Of a stretch of 6,922 nt of DNA, positions 1-5,912 are shown piece by piece. Each line of letters opens with the position of its first letter. The first letter of the stretch is position 1. A program made the translations under genes and the position numbers. This DNA comes from an uncultured Opitutaceae bacterium (GTDB lineage: Bacteria; Verrucomicrobiota; Verrucomicrobiia; Opitutales; Opitutaceae). The stretch lies in contig CAKZMS010000098.1 in the NCBI GenBank assembly GCA_937128785.1, forward strand, positions 1 through 6,922, read 5' to 3'. A model generated the notes under the pieces. The model was not told the DNA's origin. It did no database searches and saw only the letters and a list, made by a program, of their open reading frames with translations.

Positions 1-2
1 GC

Positions 3-335
3 CTTAAGACTGACGAACTGCCGAAATTAGGTCGAGACGGTCAACTCAATCGAAGTGATGCGTTTGATGCAACAATCCTTCTGTATCCGCCAACTTATTG
101 GACTTACGGAGTCAATGCTATCCGCGCAATCAATGGTATTTCAGCATTTCATTTGAGCCATCTTGAACGACGTGACCACGTCACCATTGGGGGCATGCAG
201 CGGATGAATAAACCCACTGCGGCGATACAACTCTGTCGCTCCCTCAGGTGGCGGCATCTCGGCCTTGTGGTAGGTGAGCACCGGGGCCGACGGTCCCATG
301 ATCGTGATCGTATCGGCATCCTCCTGGAGCGATAG
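3..335 (+). CDS. 3' end of an unrecognised reading frame, cut by the window edge
   Basis: A frame is open from the first complete codon at position 3 to a TAG at 333-335. The first part, about 55 codons up to position 170, reads like ordinary protein (for example LYPPTYWTYGVNAIRAINGI). I do not recognise the family. GC over 1-170 is about 45% by hand count, well below the rest of the window. Beyond about 170 the frame runs antisense to the conserved part of the DUF6807 gene on the other strand, so that tail is probably read-through and not its original C-terminus. I infer that a gene entering from the left has lost its native end at a recombination junction. It could also be a chance open frame, since the antisense frame is open over part of the same stretch. 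No start is visible. Confidence 0.35.
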   Translation, partial: LKTDELPKLGRDGQLNRSDAFDATILLYPPTYWTYGVNAIRAINGISAFHLSHLERRDHVTIGGMQRMNKPTAAIQLCRSLRWRHLGLVVGEHRGRRSHDRDRIGILLER

Positions 336-431
336 CGGAGCCGCCGCCAGGCAACAGCTGAACAGGCAAGAAAGGGCACTCAGGGGTAGTCGCGGATTCA
401 CAACCGAGGACTCCAAACCAGTTTCAATCAT
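141..431 (-). pseudogene. truncated DUF6807 (PmoA-like) family gene, N-terminal 96 residues only
   Basis: The 96-residue product starts at an ATG (429-431) that overlaps the stop of the PLA2-like gene upstream. Residues 10-36 form a signal peptide (hydrophobic LPLSALSCLFSCCLAAAP core). Residues 50-87 match the opening block of the DUF6807 family as I recall it: PVLTYHKAEMPPPEG, then LYRRSGFIHPL, then PNGDVVT. Family members run to about 300 residues or more and continue after VVT with an acidic/Pro stretch and a His-His-Gly block. Here the frame leaves the family pattern at codon 88, near position 170, and stops nine codons later at 141-143. The other two minus frames do not resume the family sequence to the window edge. 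That argues for loss or replacement of the 3' two-thirds, not a single frameshift. A short product could still be made, but without the core of the domain it is unlikely to be functional. Confidence 0.75.
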
Positions 432-930
432 CGTGACGACCAAATCCCCACGAAAACGTTGCTTCCAGTTTCTCCCCCCCGAAAAGCCGCACGCCCGCAA
501 ACATGGTTTCGGCCATCGGCGTCTCTCCCATCAACTCCGCGACCTCGACCATCAAGTCAGCATCGGCTTTCAGTCGGGCTACCTTTTCGCCCGGATAACC
601 TGCCCAATATTTCAAATCATGGCGAAAGCACGCGGGGTAGATGTCGATGCCTTTGAACTCATCGACCCAACGCGTGCAGCCATCGCTGGCGAAGGGACGT
701 TGCGGGGGGTCCCGCTCAATCTTGGCCCAAAGTTCTACGAGGCCGAAATGATCGCAGATGGCTTTGATCTCAACCAGCGATACGGCCTGACCGGGCTCGG
801 GCAAATCGAAGGAGGCGCTCTGATTTTCAGCGAAGGAGACCGTCGCCAATACCAGCGCGAGTCCGAGCACCCGACCGGAGCGGAGGATTAGCCATAATGG
901 TAATCGCATTGGGCCAAGCTGCCGCGTCAT
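424..930 (-). CDS. secreted prokaryotic phospholipase A2-like protein
   Basis: Probable exported PLA2-fold enzyme, expected to cleave the sn-2 acyl ester of phospholipids in a Ca-dependent reaction. Numbering from the upstream ATG at 945 (173 residues), residues 13-39 form a signal peptide with a likely cleavage site after SFA. The mature part carries SDGCTRW (D88, C90) and PACFRHDLKYW (C106, H109, D110, Y113), followed by LKADADLM (D130). The spacing D88-H109-D110-D130 equals that of Asp43, His64, Asp65 and Asp85 in Streptomyces violaceoruber PLA2, as I remember that enzyme. C90-C106 could form the matching disulfide. I chose the ATG at 928-930 because GGAGG lies 8 nt before it; 945 and 909 are alternatives. 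The 3' end overlaps the DUF6807 start by 8 nt (ATGATTGA), implying translational coupling. Fold assignment is good; activity is inferred. Confidence 0.78.
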   Translation of the reverse strand: MTRQLGPMRLPLWLILRSGRVLGLALVLATVSFAENQSASFDLPEPGQAVSLVEIKAICDHFGLVELWAKIERDPPQRPFASDGCTRWVDEFKGIDIYPACFRHDLKYWAGYPGEKVARLKADADLMVEVAELMGETPMAETMFAGVRLFGGEKLEATFSWGFGRHDD

Positions 931-938
931 GCTTCCCG

Positions 939-943
939 CCTCC
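939..943 (-). promoter_or_regulatory. Shine-Dalgarno GGAGG for the PLA2-like gene
   Basis: On the minus strand GGAGG precedes the ATG at 928-930 with an 8-nt spacer. It decides the start: the longer candidate ATG at 945 overlaps this same stretch and has no purine-rich site before it. The site lies in the 41-bp gap to the divergent gene starting at 972, so any promoters for the two directions must be very compact or overlap the coding regions. Confidence 0.6.
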
Positions 944-971
944 ATCCCAAAAAGTGCGCCCCACCCTTTCC

Positions 972-1391
972 ATGCTTCGCTCCCTTCGATCCCTCCTGTG
1001 CTGCGGCCTCATCTGCGGGCTGTTGTCGCCTGCCTTGACCGCCGAGACGGTCCCTGAATCTGCCATGGAATCCGGCGAGGTCTTGCACGGCCAGTGGCGG
1101 CGCCCCGATGGGGGCTACGTTATCCAAATCAAAACCATCGGCGAAGAGGGGCAGTTGGAAGCGGCCTATTTCAACCCACGTCCCATCCGGGTGGAATCCG
1201 CCCAATGGCGTTTCGGTGGCGGCACGCTCCAGCTGCGCATCAGGCTCAACGACCGCGGATACGAGGGCGCGTATTATCTTCTACAATACGATGCCTCAAC
1301 CAATCGACTCGTGGGTGAATACCACCCGGCCAATCAACAGACCTTCGAGGTGGTCTTTGAGCGATTACTGGCCCCACCCCAAAACCAGTAG
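972..1391 (+). CDS. small secreted beta-rich protein, conserved hypothetical
   Basis: The product is 139 residues from the ATG at 972. Residues 1-24 form a signal peptide (MLRSLRSLLCCGLICGLL core, likely cleavage after ALTA). Neither cysteine context fits a lipobox, so a soluble periplasmic or secreted protein is expected. The mature part alternates short predicted strands: GQWRRPDGGYVIQI, then AAYFNPRPIRVESAQW, LQLRIRL, GAYYLLQYD, LVGEYHP and FEVVFERL. This is a small beta-barrel-like pattern similar to uncharacterised proteins containing DAAYFNPRPI-like and YPGSTYTLTYD-like segments that I recall from Verrucomicrobiota, Planctomycetota and proteobacteria. The function is unknown. The frame is open back to 897, but the ATG at 972 is chosen because it places the signal peptide at the N-terminus and avoids overlap with the divergent PLA2-like gene. 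No good ribosome site is visible. The GNAT gene follows after 8 nt. Confidence 0.8.
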   Translation: MLRSLRSLLCCGLICGLLSPALTAETVPESAMESGEVLHGQWRRPDGGYVIQIKTIGEEGQLEAAYFNPRPIRVESAQWRFGGGTLQLRIRLNDRGYEGAYYLLQYDASTNRLVGEYHPANQQTFEVVFERLLAPPQNQ

Positions 1392-1399
1392 CCAGCATC

Positions 1400-1876
1400 A
1401 TGACCTTGGTTGCGGTGCCCTTTCCACCGGATCAGTTTGAAGCCTGGTCCCAGCGATCCCAGCGCGACTATGCGCGAGCGAAAGTCGCCAGCGGCGCTTG
1501 GACCGAGGCGGAGGCACCGGAACGAGCCCGGGCGGAACAGGCGAAGTTGCTGCCCGCAGGCCTGGACACACCGGGCCATCATCTGCGGCGAGTGGAGGAT
1601 GCGACCGCAGGCGCTTTCATTGGTTGGTTTTGGATCGCGCCGGCCACCGGGGGTCCGCCGGACCTCGGTTGGCTTTTTGACATCGAGATCGTTCCCGAGC
1701 ACCGCGGCCAAGGTCACGGGCGAGCCGTGATGGCGCTCGCCGAGCAAGAGGCGCAGTCCATGGGATTTGCCCGGTTAGGCTTGCACGTCTTCGCCCAAAA
1801 CAAGGTGGCCCTGCATCTTTATGAGGCCTGCGGTTTCGAGACCAGCGACGTCACGATGGTGAAAACGCTGGAATGA
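1400..1876 (+). CDS. GNAT-family N-acetyltransferase
   Basis: Predicted cytoplasmic acetyl-CoA-dependent acetyltransferase of 158 residues, a normal length for a single GNAT domain. The acetyl-CoA pyrophosphate-binding motif A is clear: DIEIVPEHRGQGHGRAVM at residues 94-111, with R102-G103-Q104-G105-H106-G107 as the R/Q-x-x-G-x-G/A loop. Motif B follows as LGLHVFAQNKVALHLYEACGF (127-146), with N134 and the usual tyrosine Y141. Residues 1-60 are a less conserved helical arm (many Ala, Arg, Glu), as is common before the core. The acetyl acceptor (small amine, antibiotic, peptide or protein N-terminus) cannot be told from sequence. The gene starts 8 nt after the stop of the secreted beta-rich protein, so the two are very likely co-transcribed. 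It ends 28 bp from the convergent nrdJ stop, with no clear terminator hairpin between them. Confidence 0.93.
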   Translation: MTLVAVPFPPDQFEAWSQRSQRDYARAKVASGAWTEAEAPERARAEQAKLLPAGLDTPGHHLRRVEDATAGAFIGWFWIAPATGGPPDLGWLFDIEIVPEHRGQGHGRAVMALAEQEAQSMGFARLGLHVFAQNKVALHLYEACGFETSDVTMVKTLE

Positions 1877-1904
1877 GGCAGACGGCAGCGGCGCTCCGGC
1901 CAGC

Positions 1905-4028
1905 TCAGCTTAGCTCACAGGCACCACCAGCGCAGGCGATCACCTGTTTGAGTTCCGTGATGTCTTCGTCCTCCGAAAGTTCGGTGTAGCGCACGGGATT
2001 GTAGCCGAGTTGATTCCAGCGCTGGATGTCGTCGGTAGTAGCCACGGCCTCGCGGGGCGCCTGCGCGTAGGCCTTGTCCCCAGCGTCCTGCAACAGGGCG
2101 ATACCGGTGAACGAATCGCGGTTTTCCCCGATGCGCTCGGCCACCGCGTCCCATTCGTCGGGCCGGACCGTGACCGTGCAGGAAACGTTGTGGTGCAGTC
2201 CCGGGGAGTGGTCCTCGTGACGCCGCCCGGCCTGCACCCAGTTGACCTGCACCTGACGGATGTAATCGAGGTGGGTCACCGCATCGATGTCGTCGCGATA
2301 GATGCCAAACTCCGGGCCCTCGACCGGGAACGTGATCACTTCCGTGCGGCCATGCGGATCGTAGACACTCTCCTCCACCATGTGGGGATTGGCCTTTTTG
2401 AAGTGATTGTAGACCGGGCACAGCTTGTTCGACTGCACGCGGCGGAAGTAACGCACCGCGTGGTGCGGATGCAGACCACTCGAAGTGCCGAGCAGCAGAC
2501 TGGCGGTGCCTTCGGGTTTTACACACGTCGTGCGAGCCGCCGGATGAATGCCGATGGCGCGAGCCACGACCAGATTAACGGCCTTCACTACCTCGGCTCC
2601 TGTCCGCAATACCTCTGGATCGAGCAGGACATCGGGGCGATCCAACACGCCACAAATGGAGACACCCAGCAAGGCCTCACGTGCAGTGATCAAGCGGGAG
2701 ACGGGAGAGAGATATTGGAAATCGGTGTAGCCGGCTTGGAGCGTGCCGATCAAGGCCGCCTGCGCGCAAAGTTCGTAGAATCGTGCCGGGCTTTCGGCAG
2801 CCGCAGCGGAGAGCGTGGTGAGGTTGCAGAACTGCACGCCGGACAAGGTATCGCCCTCACAGAGACCGCCATTGTGACCCATCTTGCGCAACTCGGCGAT
2901 CGTGTCACGAGTGAGCTTGAGTTTCGGATTCAGTCCAATCTCCACGCACGGATTGGCGCCATATTCGGCGTCCTCGACAAAATAAAACCCGGGTTCGCCG
3001 TATTGCTTCTGCGCTTCGAACAGATGGTCGAACTGCTCACGCGTGGCTTCGGATCGAACGATGACGGCCGAGTTATTGCTGGCGGTGCGCTGGGACTGGG
3101 TCTCGAACCAATTGCCCGTCTTGGCTTGGCACATTTCCTCATCATCGGCCGAGAATAGACAAATCGTCGCCGAACGACGAATGCCGCCGGACAACACCGC
3201 CTTGGCCGCCCACATCAACACATCGTAGGCCTCGATGGGTTTGAGTTTTCGACCCGCCGCACCTTGCAGAATTTTTTCCACCTTATCCAGAGCGTGCATC
3301 AGCGGCTCGGGGCCGGGAGCCTTGCCGCCCGACGTGCGCAACGGCGCGCCCGCCGGACGGATTTCGGAGAAATCAAACTTCACGCGCCGGCCCTCCACCG
3401 CCGAAACCATCAAGGCATGCAACGCATCGGCCCAACCTTCGATCGTATCAGCGATGACATGGACGGACGCACGCTGGTCTTCCGCCGGAGCCGGACCGAG
3501 GGCCGGCAGTTTGGCCACGTGTTGGGTCTGCACCGAGAACCCGACGCCACAGCCGCAGAGCAACAGGTAGAGGCTTTCGCGGAAGGACTCGAGCCGGTCG
3601 ATGTGCAGGAAGGCACAATTGTAGATGCGGGTGTGTTTTTTGAGGATCGCATCACCCCCAAACTGCAGGCTGCGCATCGACGGGAGCACCCGCTTGTTTT
3701 CCACCGCCGCAAAGGCGTTTTTGATCGCATCGTGCAGAGAGCTCAGGGAGCCCATCTTGGCGATAACCGTGGCATCAATCTCATTGGCCTTGAGCGCCTC
3801 CGCCGTGACATCGAGCAAGGAGGTTTCTTTGAAGTGCCCGAGGTGCATGTCGCGCACGCGTCCCACCGCTTCCGCCCAAGATTCGCGTCGCTTCTTCTCC
3901 GGGTCGTAGCGCGCGTAACGTGAGACTGCGATGTAGTCTTCCAAACCATTTTGCGGGTGTCTTACGGGGCGATCGGAGGAAGCGGCAGACGATGCAGAAG
4001 TATCGGAAGACGTAGAAGATGCGGACAT
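1905..4028 (-). CDS. nrdJ: adenosylcobalamin-dependent ribonucleoside-triphosphate reductase (class II)
   Basis: Monomeric class II RNR of the Lactobacillus leichmannii RTPR type: reduces ribonucleoside triphosphates to dNTPs in the cytoplasm using a radical from adenosylcobalamin, independent of oxygen. It has 707 residues; the Lactobacillus enzyme has 739. Visible motifs: PSMRSLQFGG (116-125), RIYNCAF with C138 (partner of the active-site disulfide), LLLCGCGVGFSV (155-166), SGGIRRSATICLFS (280-293), GEPGFYFVE (344-352), and GANPCVEIG with N359, C361 (thiyl radical) and E363. QFCNLTT carries C401, the likely second disulfide cysteine. The C-terminus ends CAGGACELS (C699, C704), matching in spacing and position the C731/C736 pair that re-reduces the active site. 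Residues 1-20 are Ser-rich (10 Ser) and probably disordered. About 15-20 extra residues seem to lie between C361 and C401. The ATG at 4028 lacks a Shine-Dalgarno. No intein or frameshift. Confidence 0.97.
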   Translation of the reverse strand: MSASSTSSDTSASSAASSDRPVRHPQNGLEDYIAVSRYARYDPEKKRRESWAEAVGRVRDMHLGHFKETSLLDVTAEALKANEIDATVIAKMGSLSSLHDAIKNAFAAVENKRVLPSMRSLQFGGDAILKKHTRIYNCAFLHIDRLESFRESLYLLLCGCGVGFSVQTQHVAKLPALGPAPAEDQRASVHVIADTIEGWADALHALMVSAVEGRRVKFDFSEIRPAGAPLRTSGGKAPGPEPLMHALDKVEKILQGAAGRKLKPIEAYDVLMWAAKAVLSGGIRRSATICLFSADDEEMCQAKTGNWFETQSQRTASNNSAVIVRSEATREQFDHLFEAQKQYGEPGFYFVEDAEYGANPCVEIGLNPKLKLTRDTIAELRKMGHNGGLCEGDTLSGVQFCNLTTLSAAAAESPARFYELCAQAALIGTLQAGYTDFQYLSPVSRLITAREALLGVSICGVLDRPDVLLDPEVLRTGAEVVKAVNLVVARAIGIHPAARTTCVKPEGTASLLLGTSSGLHPHHAVRYFRRVQSNKLCPVYNHFKKANPHMVEESVYDPHGRTEVITFPVEGPEFGIYRDDIDAVTHLDYIRQVQVNWVQAGRRHEDHSPGLHHNVSCTVTVRPDEWDAVAERIGENRDSFTGIALLQDAGDKAYAQAPREAVATTDDIQRWNQLGYNPVRYTELSEDEDITELKQVIACAGGACELS

Positions 4029-4097
4029 GACGAAAGGAAGATGCTAGGGATAATGAGGGGCTCGGCCACCCCCCGTAGTGCCGAGTCGAGCTCCCTA

Positions 4098-4113
4098 CCC
4101 CAACATATTGTGC
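4098..4113 (-). promoter_or_regulatory. weak candidate NrdR box upstream of nrdJ
   Basis: On the minus strand the 16-mer GCACAATATGTTGGGG agrees at about 12 of 16 positions with the NrdR-box consensus as I recall it (ACACWATATCTWGTGT). It lies about 70 bp before the nrdJ start. NrdR represses ribonucleotide reductase genes in many bacteria and usually binds two boxes a whole number of helical turns apart. The only possible partner I see, an AAACAAGATTT stretch further upstream, is poor and spaced about 37 bp start to start, which does not fit. Low confidence. Confidence 0.25.
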
Positions 4114-4187
4114 CCTCGGCGCAAACCTGTTCGTTGCGCAAATCTTGTTTTCACAGGTTTTTTGCCCCGAAGAACCACTGTCATGGA

Positions 4188-4204
4188 TGTAGCGCGGCGC
4201 TACA
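4188..4204. repeat. 17-bp inverted repeat (8-bp arms)
   Basis: TGTAGCGC and GCGCTACA flank a single G, a perfect dyad about 160 bp before the nrdJ ATG. It could be an operator, a REP-like unit or an RNA hairpin. No U-tract follows on either strand, so it is not a standard terminator. Confidence 0.6.
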
Positions 4205-4234
4205 GCCGGCGTTTCCCGTTGCCCGCGAAAGCAC

Positions 4235-4246
4235 GACCCTAGGGTC
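4235..4246. repeat. 12-bp perfect palindrome GACCCTAGGGTC
   Basis: An exact palindrome with no spacer, about 207 bp before the nrdJ ATG. It could be a dimeric regulator's operator, but a palindrome this size arises by chance in roughly one in ten stretches of this length. Confidence 0.4.
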
Positions 4247-4371
4247 CAAAACAACTCATCAAGGGTGAAGCCAAGAACCCACCAACGGGTGCTTCCATGA
4301 CACTTCCGCAAACCGGCTGAAGTCCGTATCAGCGATGTGAACAGTGGCCTTAAACTCGATACCCAGACAAT

Positions 4372-4424
4372 GGGGTCATGTCGTTACTTGTTAATTTAAA
4401 ATTAACAAGTAACGACATGACCCC
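4372..4424. repeat. 53-bp perfect palindrome, probable REP/RAYT-type mobile repeat
   Basis: Two 26-bp arms match without a mismatch around a single A at 4398. The left arm begins GGGGTCATGTCG at 4372 and the right arm ends CGACATGACCCC at 4424. The centre is AT-only (4391-4404), unlike the surrounding GC-rich DNA. Outer ends GGGGTCA/TGACCCC resemble repeats that flank or accompany REP-associated tyrosine transposases (RAYT, Y1 family) in other bacteria as I remember them; no transposase is present here, so it would be a non-autonomous copy. It lies 15 bp past the stop of the cytochrome/LRR gene and would form a very stable hairpin in that transcript. No U-tract follows, so it is not a textbook intrinsic terminator, though it could protect the 3' end. 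Confidence 0.9.
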
Positions 4425-4439
4425 CTTTCGGGAGAAGTC

Positions 4440-5888
4440 TCAATATTCCGATTCTTCGGGTTCGGTGGCGGGCAGTTCCAGCAGGGTAGCCCCGAAGTCA
4501 GAGCTGAATACTTCTGCTTGGATCCCGCGTTGGGCAGTAGCGATTTGGTCGCGGTAGCGATCGATTCGTCGCTGGTCGATCAAGGCTGCTTCCAGAGAAG
4601 TGACGGCCTCGGGGGTCACCGCGGGTTCCCACAGGTATAGTTGGCGGAGGCGGGTCAATGAGGTGAGGTGGGCAATGCCGGCATCGCTCACGGCAGTGGT
4701 GTGAAGATTGAGCGAAGTGAGCCGGCGCAGAGGGGCGAGCTGGATCAGACCATGGTCCGTCACGGCCGTTTCATCCAGGCGCAGCATGCGTAGTTCCGTC
4801 ATCTCGCTGAGTTGCTCCAGGCCTGAGTCGGTCACCGCAGTGGTCCCCAAATCCAATCGATGCAGGGCTGGCGCGATCCCGGCCAAGCGAGCCAACTGGG
4901 CATCTCCAAATTCGTCCCCGGCCAATCGGGCGGAAGCGCTCAGCCAGGGTTCGTCCTCCGCGAGTGGGCGAATCGTGATGCCCAATTCCTTCTCCAATTC
5001 AAGGGCGGCGGCGAACATGGCTTCGCGATCCGGCAACTCAGGCAACGGAAGACCCAGCTGGTTCGCCACCGCATCAACAATCATCGGATCAGGGGCGAGG
5101 GCGAGAAACCCTCCTGCAGCCGGAGCATCGGCGGTGATCCACCACTCCAAAACCGCGATGTCCTCAACCGTCGGCTGGGGTCGACCGGCCGGCGGCATGT
5201 GTTCCTTGTCGTCCAGAGGCAGGTAAAGCCGCCGCACCAACAGGCTCTCCATCGCGTCACCTGCTACGATCGCCGGCCCGTGCTCGCCGCCCTCGATGAT
5301 GCCGGCGAACGAATCGAGTCGCAGGCCACCCTCCATTCGCGAGTCTCCGTGGCAGGCCACGCACTTAGCATCGAGCACCGGCTGCACGACGTGTTGGAAA
5401 ACATCAACCTGGGCCAAGGTTTCAGGGGCCGGTACGCCGGCCAGGCCACCACCCAAGAGCGGTCGAAGTACAGTGGGAGCATACTCCGCCAAATAGCCCG
5501 TGCCATGGGTCATCGAGCCGCCGTTGTGGCCGGTCCACATCAGCACAAACAACGTTACCGCGAGGGTGAGACCATAGCCGCGCGGCCGACGACGCAGTAG
5601 CAAGAGCATCACCGTAAGACCCAAGGTCGCAAACCCCAGAAGCCGGTGCCGGTCCAACAACACCTCATCGTAGGTCCCGTCACGCCCAAGCAACCACCCA
5701 CAACCGGCGGCCCCAACGGCCCCGAGGATGGCGACCGTCAGGATCATTCCCCGCACCCCGTCCGCCAGGCGGAGCGACTCGCGGAATCGCCCCGCGATTT
5801 CGGCGATACCCAGCAGCAACAAAACACCGATCGGCACATGCACCACCACGGGGTGGAAACGGCCAATAAAAAGCGTCAGGTCGGTCAT
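4440..5888 (-). CDS. membrane DUF2231 / Planctomycete-type cytochrome c / LRR fusion protein
   Basis: The product has 482 residues in three parts. Residues 1-125 are a DUF2231-like membrane domain opening RFHPVVVHVPIG, with four probable membrane segments (about 13-33, 45-67, 82-99 and 105-120). Residues 160-255 are a cytochrome c domain of the Planctomycete type. Its covalent haem site is CVACH (C176, C179, H180), and M231 in EHMPPAG is the likely distal ligand. Residues 335-435 hold about four leucine-rich repeats of about 24 residues, each with a pattern like LxLxxTAVTDxGLxxL. The haem and LRR parts should lie outside the cytoplasmic membrane, anchored by the N-terminal helices. The expected role is electron transfer or haem-dependent sensing, with the LRRs as a partner surface; the exact process is unknown. 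The ATG at 5888 lies 24 bp after the DUF1501 stop, so the two form an operon. No ribosome site is evident. Confidence 0.92.
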   Translation of the reverse strand: MTDLTLFIGRFHPVVVHVPIGVLLLLGIAEIAGRFRESLRLADGVRGMILTVAILGAVGAAGCGWLLGRDGTYDEVLLDRHRLLGFATLGLTVMLLLLRRRPRGYGLTLAVTLFVLMWTGHNGGSMTHGTGYLAEYAPTVLRPLLGGGLAGVPAPETLAQVDVFQHVVQPVLDAKCVACHGDSRMEGGLRLDSFAGIIEGGEHGPAIVAGDAMESLLVRRLYLPLDDKEHMPPAGRPQPTVEDIAVLEWWITADAPAAGGFLALAPDPMIVDAVANQLGLPLPELPDREAMFAAALELEKELGITIRPLAEDEPWLSASARLAGDEFGDAQLARLAGIAPALHRLDLGTTAVTDSGLEQLSEMTELRMLRLDETAVTDHGLIQLAPLRRLTSLNLHTTAVSDAGIAHLTSLTRLRQLYLWEPAVTPEAVTSLEAALIDQRRIDRYRDQIATAQRGIQAEVFSSDFGATLLELPATEPEESEY

Positions 5889-5912
5889 GGTGAGGAAGTC
5901 GAGCCGGAACGA

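Larger units (their letters stand above)
4029..4439. other. 411-bp gene-free region upstream of nrdJ
   Basis: This is the leader and presumed promoter region of nrdJ and the 3' flank of the cytochrome/LRR gene; both are read on the minus strand. I find no convincing gene in it: the open frames that enter it are extensions of shadow frames from nrdJ. It holds the 53-bp palindrome (4372-4424), a 17-bp dyad (4188-4204), a 12-bp palindrome (4235-4246) and one weak NrdR-like box (4098-4113). It also has two imperfect direct repeats starting GCGCAAA at 4119 and 4136. No clear -35/-10 pair could be assigned. Confidence 0.7.

Noticed and set aside
274..891. Plus-strand open frame of 205 codons opposite the DUF6807 remnant and PLA2-like gene
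   Set aside because: The minus strand here has signal peptides, conserved motifs and a coupled start/stop; the plus frame has none of these.
897..971. Upstream extension of the secreted beta-rich protein to an ATG at 897
   Set aside because: It would bury the signal peptide 25 residues in and overlap the divergent PLA2-like gene. The ATG at 972 gives a normal N-terminus.
1877..1904. Bidirectional terminator between the convergent GNAT and nrdJ genes
   Set aside because: The 28-bp gap is GC-rich but I could not find a strong stem followed by a T-run in either direction.
2010..3158. Long plus-strand open frame (382 codons) inside nrdJ
   Set aside because: It is antisense to a fully conserved reductase in GC-rich DNA, where long shadow frames are common. 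Its translation shows no recognisable domain.
4342..4348. GCCACTG on the minus strand upstream of nrdJ, resembling a core motif of cobalamin riboswitches
   Set aside because: A seven-base match alone is weak, and the downstream B12-box (AGYCMGGAGACCTGCC-like) and the upstream GGTG-type conserved elements are absent from 4371-4029.
4372..4424. Reading the 53-bp palindrome as an intrinsic terminator
   Set aside because: No U-rich run follows the hairpin on either strand and the stem centre is AT-only. It may still stall polymerase or stabilise mRNA, but it does not fit the standard model.
4860..5600. Plus-strand open frame of 246 codons opposite the cytochrome/LRR gene
   Set aside because: It is a shadow of the conserved minus-strand gene, low-complexity in Arg/Gln/His and without domain character.
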